Program-made: the position numbers and the translations under genes
Shown: piece by piece, positions 1 to 8,407 of the stretch
Position numbering within the stretch: position 1 is the stretch's first letter
How the letters are laid out: the number at the start of each line of letters is the position of its first letter
From: Hyphomicrobiales bacterium
GTDB taxonomy: Bacteria; Pseudomonadota; Alphaproteobacteria; Rhizobiales; Aestuariivirgaceae
Length of the DNA: 18,624 nucleotides
Direction: 5' to 3'
NCBI GenBank assembly: GCA_012032065.1
Contig: JAAURV010000024.1
Span: forward strand, 1 to 18,624
Notes under the pieces: model-generated
Database searches by the model: none
What the model saw: only the letters and a program-made list of their open reading frames with translations
What the model was told of the DNA's origin: nothing

Positions 1-1
1 C

Positions 2-61
2 GGCGAACGCGGCGGCTACGGTTATCGCCGCAAGTCCTGGCTGTCGGAAATCTTCGACTGA
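2..61 (+). CDS. 3' end of a gene entering from the left edge (possibly a zinc-ribbon TFIIB-type protein)
   Basis: Only the last 19 codons and a TGA stop are inside the window, reading GERGGYGYRRKSWLSEIFD. A Gly/Tyr/Arg-rich stretch followed by a short RKSWLSEIFD end resembles the C-terminus of small zf-TFIIB zinc-ribbon proteins, which commonly end in a basic tract plus K-S-F-L-x-x-L-F-D. This is recall of a family pattern from a very short segment, and the zinc-binding cysteines would lie outside the window. The gene is convergent with holC, with the palindromic repeat between them. Confidence 0.45.
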   Translation, partial: GERGGYGYRRKSWLSEIFD

Positions 62-86
62 GGATCGGGCGCCAAAGTTGCTTTCT

Positions 87-197
87 ACTCCGTCATCCCA
101 AGGCTTGGCCTTGGGATCCACGAGTTTGCTTGAATCAACTCAGTCTCGGCTTAAGACACTCGTGGATGGCAAGGCCAAGCCTTGCCATGACGGAATG
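87..197. repeat. Nested palindromic intergenic element
   Basis: The left arm (about 87-125) and right arm (about 157-197) are near-perfect reverse complements, separated by about 31 bases. Each arm also contains its own hairpin: CCCAAGGCTTGGCCTTGGG on the left and GGCAAGGCCAAGCCTTGCC on the right, followed or preceded by ATCCACGAGT or ACTCGTGGAT. Elements with a variable inner palindrome bounded by GTCAT and ATCCACG are widespread between genes in alphaproteobacteria. Here it lies between two convergent genes and may act as a bidirectional transcription terminator. There is no transposase and no obvious target duplication. Confidence 0.85.
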
Positions 198-234
198 AGT
201 GAACGAGGTTGCTCGGCGACGGCCGAAGGCTCAG

Positions 235-693
235 CTACTCGCTTCGCGCCTTCTCTTCCCACTTGCCCGCCGGCGATTGCTGGAAATAGACCAGCTTGTG
301 GCCCGCCTCCTTGTAGCTCTTCCAGCGCTCGCGCGCGGCGGCGACGGCGGTGTCGTCGTTGCCGTCGAACATCTCGCACACCAGCGGGAAGTCGGCGCAA
401 TCTTCGCGCGTCGCGCCGTCGCACAGGATCAGCAGCTTGGCCGCGTTCGGGTTCTCGGGTTCGGCGGTGAGATAGATCGGCTGCTGCGCCGACGCGCCGT
501 CCTTGGCCGTGCCGTGCGGCAGGAAGCTGTCCGGCTTGTAGGTCCACAGATGCGCCGCCAGCGCCTCGGCACGCTCGCTGGAGCCGGTCATGACGAGGAT
601 CCGGTCGCCCCGCCCGTAGGCGCGCTCGAGGATCACCGGCAAGGTGTCCTCGAGGCTCGCGCGCTGCAGGTGGTAGAAGCGGATCTCGCTCAT
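235..693 (-). CDS. holC: DNA polymerase III subunit chi (HolC)
   Basis: A 152-residue protein beginning MSEIRFYHLQ, which matches the HolC family in length and pattern. Chi is an accessory subunit of the DNA polymerase III clamp-loader complex; with psi it links the loader to single-stranded-DNA-binding protein. Visible family features are the N-terminal F-Y-H-L strand, the L-x-x-x-L-P-x-I-L-E helix, RILVMTGSSERAEALAAHLW, the W-T-Y-(K)-P-D-S-F-L-P-H-G segment, PIYLT, and the C-terminal RWKSYKEAGHKLVYFQQ. The ATG at 693 is preferred over a TTG three bases upstream. The gene follows the pepA stop by 13 bases, so the two are probably co-transcribed; pepA-holC is a common alphaproteobacterial order. 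Confidence 0.93.
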   Translation of the reverse strand: MSEIRFYHLQRASLEDTLPVILERAYGRGDRILVMTGSSERAEALAAHLWTYKPDSFLPHGTAKDGASAQQPIYLTAEPENPNAAKLLILCDGATREDCADFPLVCEMFDGNDDTAVAAARERWKSYKEAGHKLVYFQQSPAGKWEEKARSE

Positions 694-706
694 CAACTCA
701 GATTAC

Positions 707-2800
707 TCAGGCCTCTTCGTAGTGCGCGGCGACCAGGTGGTCGAGCAGCCGCACGCCGTAGCCGGTGGCGCCGCGCGGCGAGGTCGGGCTGTCCTTGTCG
801 GCCCACGCCATGCCGGCGATGTCGAGGTGCGACCAGATCGTGCCCTTCTGCACGAAGCGCTGCAGGAACTCGGCGGCGGTGATGCTGCCGGCGTTGCGGC
901 TGCCGCTGATGTTCTTCACGTCGGCGGCCGGCGAATCCATCATCTTGTTGTAGGCCGGCGCCAGCGGCATGCGCCACAGCAGCTCGCCGGTCGCCTTGCC
1001 GCTTGATTCGAGCTGACTGGCGAGGTCATCGTCGTTGGCGTACATGCCGCCGTAGATGTTGCCGAGCGCGATCAGGATCGCGCCGGTCAGGGTGGCGAGG
1101 TCGATCATCACCTTCGGCTTGAAGGTCTCCTGGCAGTACCACATGGCGTCCGCCAGCACGAGCCGGCCTTCCGCGTCGGTGTTCAGCACCTCGATGGTCT
1201 GGCCCGACATCGAGGTGACGATGTCGCCCGGCCGCTGCGCGGTGCCCGACGGCATGTTCTCCACCAGGCCCACCACGCCGACCGCGTTGACCTTGGCCTT
1301 GCGCGAAGCGAGCGCGCGCATGGTGCCGATGACGGCGGCGGAGCCCGCCATGTCCCACTTCATGTCTTCCATGCCGGCCGCCGGCTTGATCGAGATGCCG
1401 CCGGTGTCGAAGGTCACGCCCTTGCCGACGAAGGCGATCGGCTTCTCCTTGCCGGCGCCGTTCCACTGCATGGTGACCAGCTGGCTTTCGCGGTGGCTGC
1501 CCTGGCCGACGCCGAGCAGCGCGCCCATGCCGAGCTTGGTCATCTCCTTGACGCCCAGCACCTTCACCTCGACGCCGAACTCCGTCAGCGTCTTCGCTTC
1601 CGCCGCCAGCGTCTCGGGATAGATCACGTTGGCCGGCTCGCTGACCAGGTCGCGGGTGAAGTTGACGGCGTCAACCACCTTGTCCATCGGACCGAAGGCG
1701 CGCTTGGCGTCGGCGGTATCGGCCACCAGCACGTTGAAGTGCCTGAGGCTCGGCTTCTGCTCGGGCTTTTCCTTGGTCTTGTATTTGTCGAACCGGTAGA
1801 AGCGCAGGCGCGCGCCGTAGGCGAGGTTGGCGGCGAACGCCGCTTCGTCCAGCTTCATGTCGCCGACCTGCTCGACCCAGACCGACACGTCCTTCTCGCC
1901 GGTGCCGTTGAGCGCCGCCGTGCCGGTGAGCGTGAGCCTCTCGATGTTGGCGCCGAGCGTGTATGCTGTGGTGAGGCCTCCCGCAGCCAGGGGGTCCGCC
2001 GCTTGGTAAACGTTGATCGTGTCGATCCCGCTATTCGCTGCTTCGAAGACGGTGTCATAGACATAGCGGCCGGCGCCAAGCACGCTGATCCGGCTGGTAT
2101 CGCGCAGTATGTAGATGTCGTTGTCAAGGCCGCCGGCCATGAAGTCGAAGCCGAGACCGCCGTCGAGGGTGTTGGCGTTGGAATTTCCATCCAAACGATT
2201 CGCGAGCGCGTTTCCCGCGCCATTGATGGCGCCGCCGCTCAGAAAAAGATCTTCCACGTCAGGCGAACCGGTGAGAGACCAGTTGATCGAACTGAACACC
2301 GTGTCATGGCCGGCGTTTGCGTTTTCGATCACCCGGTCAAAGGTGTGGTCGACAACATAGTCGTCGTCGCCCGCACCACCCAAGAGAGTGTCCGCGCCGA
2401 TACCGCCGTCGAGCGTGTCATCGCCGTTCTGGCCAAAAAGCCAATCGGAGCCGGCAGCGCCAGAGAGCGCGTTTCCGGCGCCATTTCCGTAAAGCACGTT
2501 GTTGCGTGCGTTGCCGGTTATAGCAAAATTGCCTCCACCCAGCAGCGTCGCATTCTCGATTCCGAGAAATCCCGTAAGGTCCAGATCGAATGCCGCCTGG
2601 ATCCGATCGATGCCTGGATCGCCCGCCTCGGTTCGCGACCGGATATCGAAGACGCCGGCTCCCGAAAGAATGTACACATCATTGTCGGCGCCGCCGATCA
2701 GCACATCCGGCGCGCCGGTGAAACTGCCTTCGGCCAAGAGGAAATCGTTGCCCGATCCGCCGTCCAAGAGGTCGGCGCCCGTGCCGCTGAAAATGCGATA
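707..2800 (-). CDS. pepA: Leucyl aminopeptidase (M17) lacking its N-terminus, fused in frame to RTX repeats
   Basis: From about 1912 down to the stop at 707 the frame encodes about 400 residues of cytosolic leucyl aminopeptidase. It includes YRFDKYKTKEKPEQKPS, the domain linker TRDLVSEPANV, the metal-site segments VGKGVTFDTGGISIKP and MKWDMAGSAAV, and the M17 signature NTDAEGRL (1160-1183). The catalytic C-terminal domain looks complete. A normal alphaproteobacterial PepA is near 495 residues, so about 95-100 N-terminal residues are missing. In their place, in the same frame, is RTX material (about 1912-2800) with several GGxGxD-type nonapeptides. The join reads LNGTG-EKD. Upstream of about 2800 the frame stays open to 2980 but no longer matches RTX repeats; the gene continues in another frame to 3164. 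An internal ATG (MKLDEAAF) could start a short PepA, but this is speculative. Confidence 0.88.
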   Translation of the reverse strand, partial: YRIFSGTGADLLDGGSGNDFLLAEGSFTGAPDVLIGGADNDVYILSGAGVFDIRSRTEAGDPGIDRIQAAFDLDLTGFLGIENATLLGGGNFAITGNARNNVLYGNGAGNALSGAAGSDWLFGQNGDDTLDGGIGADTLLGGAGDDDYVVDHTFDRVIENANAGHDTVFSSINWSLTGSPDVEDLFLSGGAINGAGNALANRLDGNSNANTLDGGLGFDFMAGGLDNDIYILRDTSRISVLGAGRYVYDTVFEAANSGIDTINVYQAADPLAAGGLTTAYTLGANIERLTLTGTAALNGTGEKDVSVWVEQVGDMKLDEAAFAANLAYGARLRFYRFDKYKTKEKPEQKPSLRHFNVLVADTADAKRAFGPMDKVVDAVNFTRDLVSEPANVIYPETLAAEAKTLTEFGVEVKVLGVKEMTKLGMGALLGVGQGSHRESQLVTMQWNGAGKEKPIAFVGKGVTFDTGGISIKPAAGMEDMKWDMAGSAAVIGTMRALASRKAKVNAVGVVGLVENMPSGTAQRPGDIVTSMSGQTIEVLNTDAEGRLVLADAMWYCQETFKPKVMIDLATLTGAILIALGNIYGGMYANDDDLASQLESSGKATGELLWRMPLAPAYNKMMDSPAADVKNISGSRNAGSITAAEFLQRFVQKGTIWSHLDIAGMAWADKDSPTSPRGATGYGVRLLDHLVAAHYEEA
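1898..1912 (-). other. RTX-to-PepA fusion junction
   Basis: On the minus strand these 15 bases encode L-N-G-T-G. Upstream residues (LGANIERLTLTGTAALNGTG) are a typical RTX repeat that would normally continue with N-x-L-A-N. Downstream residues (EKDVSVWVEQ) match the last strands of the PepA N-terminal domain, where homologues have a similar L-N-x-(S/T)-G-E-K. The shared short motif makes this the likely recombination or misassembly point. The exact base is uncertain by about 15 nucleotides. Confidence 0.75.
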
Positions 2801-3164
2801 CGTCGCCGGAACCGCCAAAGGCGCGGTCATTGCCGGTTCCGCCGAAAAGCAAATCATTGTCGCTGCCGCCGTGAAGCTCGTCGTCGCCGTCATCGCCATA
2901 GAGCGAGTCGTCCTTGAACGCGCCTTCGAGCAGGTCGTTGTCCGCGCCGCCATAAAGGTAGTCCTCGCCTCCGGCGCCATTTACTGCTGAGGGAACGTCG
3001 CCGCGGAGATAGTCCCGGCCGTTGCCGCCATGGAGGCTGTCGTTCGAGGTGCCGCCGAAGATCTTGTCGTTTCCGCCAAGCCCCAGGACTGTAAGTTGCT
3101 GGTTCTCGAGCAGACCTGACGCGATGAAAGTGTCAGGATTTTCAGTGAGCACGATTGTCGGCAT
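2801..3164 (-). CDS. N-terminal part of the RTX calcium-binding protein that runs into pepA (frameshifted)
   Basis: Starts at ATG 3164 (MPTIVLTENPDTF), chosen because GGAGG lies 6 bases upstream; an ATG at 3176 lacks such a site. It encodes glycine/aspartate nonapeptides such as GLGGNDKIFGG, GGNGRDYLRGD, GGADNDLLEGA and GGSDNDLLFGG, which form calcium-binding parallel beta-rolls in secreted RTX proteins. At about 2800 the frame breaks. Removing one base there turns GGSGDV into GGSGDDRIFSGTGADLLDGG, which continues directly in the frame reaching PepA. With that correction the whole chimera (3164-707) is 818 residues. The RTX part has lost its C-terminal export signal, so it should not be secreted by a type I system. 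Confidence 0.75.
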
Positions 3165-3363
3165 GACATCCTCCATCCTGCGCCACCGTTCCGGTCAAGA
3201 CCGCTGATGGTGCGCCGGTGTTCATGCCCCTTCTGTCACGACCCTATCATCAAATGCGTCCCCGCGCATGTACAATTCGCACAATTTCCAGCCCACAATG
3301 GAATTGCAACGATGCCAGCGAAAGTCTCGGAAGTTGTTTTCTGTAACTCGGCAGCCGCTGATT
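3165..3363. other. Intergenic gap between two RTX genes
   Basis: These 199 bases lie between the stop of the beta-helix RTX gene (3364) and the start of the truncated RTX gene (3164). They contain the GGAGG ribosome-binding site of the latter at about 3170-3174. I see no convincing terminator hairpin, promoter or coding relic in the rest. Confidence 0.5.
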
Positions 3364-5902
3364 CTAGAAAACATAAATGTCGGCGTTGGTCAGTGCCAGA
3401 CCCGGCGAGAGTTTGGCGAATTGCACCTGTGCGATGATGCCAGCGCCATCCGCGTCGAAGTAAACAGCGCCCGTGGCGCTGTTGTAGACGATGCGGTCGG
3501 TAGCGTCTGTGGCGGCCGCTCCGATGCGGAAGGCAGCGGCGGACAGATAACCAAGCGATAACACCGCGAAGACCGCGTCGTCGAGGCGCAGGAAGTCGTT
3601 GGTCACGTCGAAGTCGGTGATGTAATCGATGTTGGTAGCGGCGCTGAGGGTGGTGGTGAACAGGAACTGATCGCTGCCGCCGTTGCCGCTCAGTGTGTCT
3701 CTTCCGCTTTTGCCGTCGATGAAATTGTTTCCGGCGTTTCCGGCCATGGCGTTGTCGAGGCTGTTGCCGGTGCCGGCGATGTTGCCAACACCGTCAAGCA
3801 CGAGACGCTCGACATTGGCGCCCAGCACGTAAGTGACGGTCGCATAGACGCGATCGATGCCGCCCGCGGCCGCGCATTGGTTTCGATCGCCACATCGCTC
3901 GACGCATCGACGCGGAACACATCGTTGCCGTCGAAACCATGCATCGTGTCGGCTGCGCCCTTGCCGTCGAGATAGTTTGCGGCGGCGTTGCCGAAGATCG
4001 TATTGGCGAGGCCATTGCCGTTTCCGCTCACGACGGAACCCAAAAGAACAAGCTGCTCGATGTTGCCGCCCAGTGTCCAGTTGACTCGCGCGTGCACCGT
4101 GTCGTTGCGCGCCGGCGGCTCGATGGTTTGATCGCCGGCCTGGTCGGTGTCGTAGATGTCATCGCCCGCGCCGCCGGTCAAACTGTCGATGCCGGTGCGC
4201 CCACGAGGGTGTCGTTGCCAATGCCGCCGCGCAAGGTGTCACCGCCGCCACGGCCTTCGAGGATGTTGGCGAGGCCATCGCCGGTTAGAGTGTCGTTCAA
4301 CGCCGAGCCGATGACATTCTCGATGCCGGTCACGGTGTCCGAGCCTTCGGTCGCGCTCACGGACTGCGCGGCGAGGATATTGAGATCGAGAATGATGCCG
4401 CTTCCCGATGCCGACGAGTAATCCGCGGTGTCGACGCCGTCGCCACCTTCGATTCTGTCGTCGCCTTGACCGCCAGACAACAGATCGTCGCCGCCGCGCC
4501 CGCTCGTCCAGTCGTTGCCCGCGAGACCGGTCAACGTGTCAGTTCCGGTGCCGCCAAACAGATTGTCATTGAAGCTGGTGCCGGCAACGCTATGTGTCGC
4601 GGCGTTTTCGTCGGGCGTGAAGAGCACGGAGCCCGACGAAAGATAGAACGCGTCGAAAATGTCGATGTTGGTGACGGTGTTGTTGTTGATGATGTATCCG
4701 TCGGGCGACACGAGATTGGTGCCGATGATCGCCATGTCGGCGTAGTCGATGGTATTGCCGGTGATTGTGATGCCGCTGTTCGATGTGTCGGTGAAGATGC
4801 CTACGAGTTTGGAAGCGGAGTTCACGTCGTTGGAGCCGGTGATCGTATTGTTCGAGATGGTGAGGTTGGTATTGTCGAAGCCGCGAATGCCGGAATTGTA
4901 GATGGGGTCGAAACCCGCGAAGCCATAGTCTGTAATGGTATTGCCGGAGATCGTGCCTGTCGAGTTTCCGGCCTGAATGCCGTTCTGCGTGCGCAAGGTC
5001 TGATCGCCGCCGCCGATGATGGTGACGCCCGAGACATCGAGATCGGTGAAGGAGAAGACCGCGCCAACCACCTGACAATCGCTGATCGTGCCGCCGGTCA
5101 TGAAGAAGGGCAGTGTCGTGTCGTTGTTCACCTGCACGCCGAAGCCGATTGTAGCCGCCTTCAGAATCGGCTGCCCGCTGACGGTCGTGCCAGGCTCGTA
5201 AGACTGGCGGATGCCGGTGATATCGACATTGTTCAGCCCGCCCGAGGAATTGCGATAGACAACACCGACGAAGTTCGGGTTGACGCCCGCCACCGTGTCG
5301 CCCGCTCCCGCGCCATCGATGTCGATGCCATCGAGCATGATGCCGGTGGAATCGACCACGGCGACGACGCCGTGCAGTTCGCGCCCCGAGGAAGATGTGG
5401 CGTTCTGTACCAGTGTGGCGGGAGCTTGAATGGTGACGGTCTGACCCGTGGCCGCCGCGAGCGTGAGCCCCGCCCTGTTGGCGATTGTTACCTGCTCGGC
5501 ATAGGTACCGCCTTGGATCAGTATGGTGTCGCCATTGCCCGCTGCATTCACCGCCGCCTGGATCGTCGTCAGTTCGCTGCCGCTGCCGACGATGCGGACG
5601 GTCTGGCCGGCGAACGTTATCGTCTCGACCCCAGTGATCGTTTCGACCGTAGCGCCGTTCGTCAGAACGATGTTCGCGCCGCTGTAGCTGATGGCATAAT
5701 CGGCGAAATTGCCGGTGAGGTTGACCGTGTCGGAGCCGGCGCCTCCATCGATCGTATCCGAGCCGCTTGCACCCGGATTGATCGTGTCGTCTCCTGCAAA
5801 CCCGCGCATCGTATCCGCGCCGCCGAAACCATTGATCGTATCGGCGGTGGCGGTGCCGTCCAGATTGGGATCGTTGCCGGTCGTTCCATCGATGATGGCC
5901 AT
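3364..5902 (-). CDS. Secreted RTX protein with a central right-handed beta-helix (two suspected 1-base deletions)
   Basis: Starts at ATG 5902 (MAIIDGTTGND) with AGGAG 7 bases upstream. Conceptual product is 846 residues once two missing bases are restored; 2539 plus 2 bases is exactly 847 codons. Order: RTX nonapeptides (about 15-60); a linker with AGQTVRIVGSGSE; a right-handed beta-helix (about 110-430) opening TIQAAVNAAGNGDTILIQGG and rich in N-N-T-I-T/G-N-T-I coils, as in pectate-lyase/NosD-like proteins; RTX repeats from about 440; and a C-terminal cassette ending ALTNADIYVF. An acidic residue followed by hydrophobics at the extreme C-terminus is the known serralysin-type type I export signal. 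Breaks are near 4198 (a G missing in VGGTGIDSLTGG) and 3872/3873, where the neighbouring paralogue has ETNASAAGG. The ligand or enzymatic activity of the helix is unknown. Confidence 0.82.
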
Positions 5903-6048
5903 GCGTGTTCTCCTGTGGTGGCGGCGAAATGGCGGCGCTTCGTGACGCGGCACTTCGAGCTGATGATTGTTCCCCTCGCGCGGCCCATCCCCGGCTCGCG
6001 CAGCCGCGGAGTCACGTCAGGATTGCGGCATTCCTGTGACCGGCACTA
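5903..6048. other. Gap between RTX genes with ribosome-binding site
   Basis: These 146 bases separate the stop of the collar-RTX gene from the start of the beta-helix RTX gene on the same strand. AGGAG at about 5910-5914 is the ribosome-binding site for the latter. A small GGCT/AGCC hairpin lies near 5992-6004 without a following T-run, so I do not call a terminator. Co-transcription of the two genes is possible. Confidence 0.4.
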
Positions 6049-8133
6049 TCAGTACACATAGATGTCGGCGTTGGTGAGAGCGAGTCCGGCCGCAAGCCGC
6101 GCGAACTGCACCTGCGCAGCGCCGCCAGCGCCATCCGCGTCGAAGTAAACATGTCCCGTGGCGCTGTCATAGACGATGCGGTCGGCGGAGTTCGTGGCGC
6201 CGGCGCCAGTGTGGAACGCGGCAACCGCCAAATACCCCGTGGCAAGCCCGGCGAAGATCGCATCGTCGAGGCGCAACGTGTCGTCGGACGGCGTGAAGTC
6301 GTGGATAAAATCGACATTGCCGGAGCCAGGCGCGGTGGTGAAGAGAAAGTTGTCGAGCCCGGAGTTGCCCGCCAACGTGTCGGCTCCGTCCTTGCCATCG
6401 ATGTAGTTGTTACCCGAATTGCCATTGATTGCATTTGCCAGCGAATTGCCCGTGCCATTGATATTGCCCGCGCCGTCGAGGATCAGTCGCTCGACATTTG
6501 CCGCAAGCGTGTGATTTACGGTCGAATAGACACGATCCTCGCCACCCGCTGCCGACGCATTGGTTTCGATCACCATATCGCCGGCCGAGTCGACCCGATA
6601 AACGTCGCCCCCATCGCCGCCAGACATTCGGTCGTTGCCGCCCTTGCCGTCGAGATAATTCAAGGCGGCGTTGCCGTAGATGAAGTTCGCAAGCCCGTTG
6701 CCGTTTCCGGCCGCCACCGAGCCGAGCAGGTAGAGTTTCTCGATTTCGTTGGCGAGCGTCCAGTTGAGCCGCGCACGGACCGCGTCCATGCTTCCGCCGC
6801 CAACGGATTCAAGGGTTGTGTCTCCCGCATTGTCGACATCGTAGACGTCGTTGCCCAGTCCGCCCGTCATTGCGTCGGCGCCGGTTCCGCCGATAATGCT
6901 GTCCGCGCCGCCATTGGTCCTGATAACGTCGTTGCCGCCGAGGCCGTTGATCTTATCGTTTCCGTTTCCGCCGTACAGCGTGTCGCCGTTCGCGGTCCCA
7001 TCATAGTCGAGGTTTGGAATGTCGTTGAGCGTCAGCACGACCTGTTCGCCGCCGATGTTCTCGCCGATGATATGGCCATTGCCGGTTCCGATCACTTCCT
7101 TGCCCCTGAGATCGGGCAAGGCGAAATTCGTCGTGCCGTTGCCGCCATATGTGGTGCCGAGCAATGAGAAGAGCGCCTGGTTCTGGTTGATGGGCAACAA
7201 CTGTCCCGCGCACAGAGCGAAGCCGCTCGGCACGAAGTTTCCCGCGACCAGGCAGATTTCGCCGGCCATTGGATCGTAAGGATCGGCGCCGCCGGTTTGA
7301 CTTGGAAAAATCCCGGTCAGCGCGATGATGTAGTTAAGCGCGATCGACGGTTCGCGGTTGTCGATGGGTTGGCCGCTGCCGCCCATTTCCACCGGCAGAT
7401 TGTTCTGTCCGATGAAGACATCGTTCTGGCCGAATGTATCGCCAAGCTGATAGGAGCCTCCGGCGCCGACAACGGCGCGTCCGCGCAGATCGGGCACGGC
7501 GAAGGTTGTCTGGCCATCGCCGCCATAGGTGGTTCCGATCAGGGCAAAGAGCGCCTCGTAGGTGGATATGTCGAGAAGTTGTCCATTGCACTCGATGTAC
7601 CCGGCGGGCGTGAAGTTGCCGGCAAATTTTACCACTGAGCCAATAAAGTTCAGCGCGCCACCGCTTCCACCCTGGCCGGGATAAATGCCTTCGCTCCTGA
7701 TCAGGTATTTGACCGCGAGTTCCGGTCCGTCATCATTGACCGGCACCGACGTTCCGCCAACACTCGAGGGCAATTGCGCCTGGGCGAGAGACGTGATGGC
7801 TGCTCCGGTTTGCTCACCGAGCGCCAGAAATGGAAGACCGTTGCCCTGACCGTCGCCGGCGGCGGTGCGGCCCGAGAGATCGGGGAGAGCAAAAGTGGTC
7901 TGTCCATTGCCGCCGTAGTTGGTGCCGAGTAAGGAGAACAACGCCGTGTTCGATGCGATGCTCTGGATTTGTCCTTGCGCCAATGGCGCGCCAGCCAGTC
8001 CGAAGTTGAAGGCGTAGGTGTGAAACATCCCCAGCGTCATGCCGTCGTTGGAGAAGTCGCTCGACGGGAACAATCCGTTGGATGCAATCGTTTCGGTCAG
8101 AGTGAGCGCGGGCTGGAATGAAGTGAACGGCAT
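6049..8133 (-). CDS. Secreted RTX protein with three tandem phage tail-collar (microcystin-dependent-protein-like) repeats
   Basis: A 694-residue protein starting MPFTSFQPAL at ATG 8133 with only a weak GAGAG site upstream. Three tail-collar domains are visible at about residues 35-95, 165-225 and 292-350. Each has A-L-F-(S/A)-L-(L/I)-G-T-x-Y-G-G-(N/D)-G-x-T-x-F-A-(L/V)-P-D-L-(S/R)-G. Repeats 1 and 2 also end with the LxYxI-x-x-x-GI(Y/F)P segment typical of the C-terminus of microcystin-dependent (MdpB/COG4675) proteins. Repeat 3 passes instead into RTX repeats (from about 378: NGDTLYGGNGNDKINGLGG). The last 270 residues match the neighbouring RTX proteins and end ALTNADIYVY, a type I export signal. 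Inferred role: an exported, calcium-folded surface or adhesive fibre. Its frame is intact. Confidence 0.88.
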   Translation of the reverse strand: MPFTSFQPALTLTETIASNGLFPSSDFSNDGMTLGMFHTYAFNFGLAGAPLAQGQIQSIASNTALFSLLGTNYGGNGQTTFALPDLSGRTAAGDGQGNGLPFLALGEQTGAAITSLAQAQLPSSVGGTSVPVNDDGPELAVKYLIRSEGIYPGQGGSGGALNFIGSVVKFAGNFTPAGYIECNGQLLDISTYEALFALIGTTYGGDGQTTFAVPDLRGRAVVGAGGSYQLGDTFGQNDVFIGQNNLPVEMGGSGQPIDNREPSIALNYIIALTGIFPSQTGGADPYDPMAGEICLVAGNFVPSGFALCAGQLLPINQNQALFSLLGTTYGGNGTTNFALPDLRGKEVIGTGNGHIIGENIGGEQVVLTLNDIPNLDYDGTANGDTLYGGNGNDKINGLGGNDVIRTNGGADSIIGGTGADAMTGGLGNDVYDVDNAGDTTLESVGGGSMDAVRARLNWTLANEIEKLYLLGSVAAGNGNGLANFIYGNAALNYLDGKGGNDRMSGGDGGDVYRVDSAGDMVIETNASAAGGEDRVYSTVNHTLAANVERLILDGAGNINGTGNSLANAINGNSGNNYIDGKDGADTLAGNSGLDNFLFTTAPGSGNVDFIHDFTPSDDTLRLDDAIFAGLATGYLAVAAFHTGAGATNSADRIVYDSATGHVYFDADGAGGAAQVQFARLAAGLALTNADIYVY

Positions 8134-8210
8134 GATGTCAACTCTCGAATGAAGCTTGTGGATTCTTGATGATGGCACGAGAACGATGCATGGCAATCAA
8201 AATTATCAGA

Positions 8211-8326
8211 ACGCGTATACGTCCGAGGATGTGAACGCGAGGCCTGTCGATAGCCTGGCGAATTGGCGTCTCCCTTACGGAAGCTTAAAGCGTGCGCGAG
8301 AGGCCAAGGCCACGGTGTATACGCGT
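8211..8326. promoter_or_regulatory. Spaced 10-base inverted repeat upstream of the collar-RTX gene
   Basis: ACGCGTATAC (8211-8220) and its exact reverse complement GTATACGCGT (8317-8326) are separated by 96 bases. They lie about 78-195 bases upstream of the collar-RTX start at 8133, where a promoter for that gene is expected. A regulator binding both sites with looping is possible but inferred. No clear -35/-10 pair was identified. Confidence 0.3.
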
Positions 8327-8332
8327 AAATCC

Positions 8333-8366
8333 GGCGCCTCCGGAGGGGGAGGGCTCCGGAGGCGCC
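8333..8366 (-). terminator. Strong GC-rich hairpin, likely terminator of the 8408-8962 gene
   Basis: A perfect 13-base stem (GGCGCCTCCGGAG at 8333-8345 and CTCCGGAGGCGCC at 8354-8366) with an 8-base loop. It begins 42 bases past the stop of the minus-strand gene at 8408. On that strand only GGATTTACG follows, so the U-tract is weak, but the stem is strong enough to terminate or stabilise the transcript end. Confidence 0.6.
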
Positions 8367-8407
8367 ATGCGAGGCCCGCCGCGGCAGGCCTGGAATTCGC
8401 CGGCCGC

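Noticed and set aside
87..197. A mobile insertion sequence or MITE with target duplication
   Set aside because: There is no transposase and I see no flanking direct repeat; a palindromic intergenic repeat family is the better fit.
707..3164. RTX-PepA as a genuine secreted aminopeptidase toxin
   Set aside because: The fusion lacks a C-terminal export signal, and PepA is normally a cytosolic hexamer needing its N-terminal domain; a deletion or misjoin is more likely.
3860..4200. Programmed ribosomal frameshifting in the beta-helix RTX gene
   Set aside because: No slippery heptamer with a downstream structure was seen, and the sites fit single missing bases as in unrelated genes of the window.
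5992..6004. Hairpin GGCT...AGCC as a terminator after the collar-RTX gene
   Set aside because: The stem is only four base pairs and no T-run follows.
4466..6061. A 531-codon open frame on the plus strand, and similar long ones at 1493-2917 and 6151-7167
   Set aside because: They are antisense to RTX genes. The biased G/D/N codons of RTX repeats leave few stops on the opposite strand, and the translations show no family features.
6049..8133. Collar domains as evidence of a prophage
   Set aside because: No capsid, tail, integrase or lysis genes are nearby, and the collars are fused to an RTX tail; MdpB-type collar proteins also occur outside phages.
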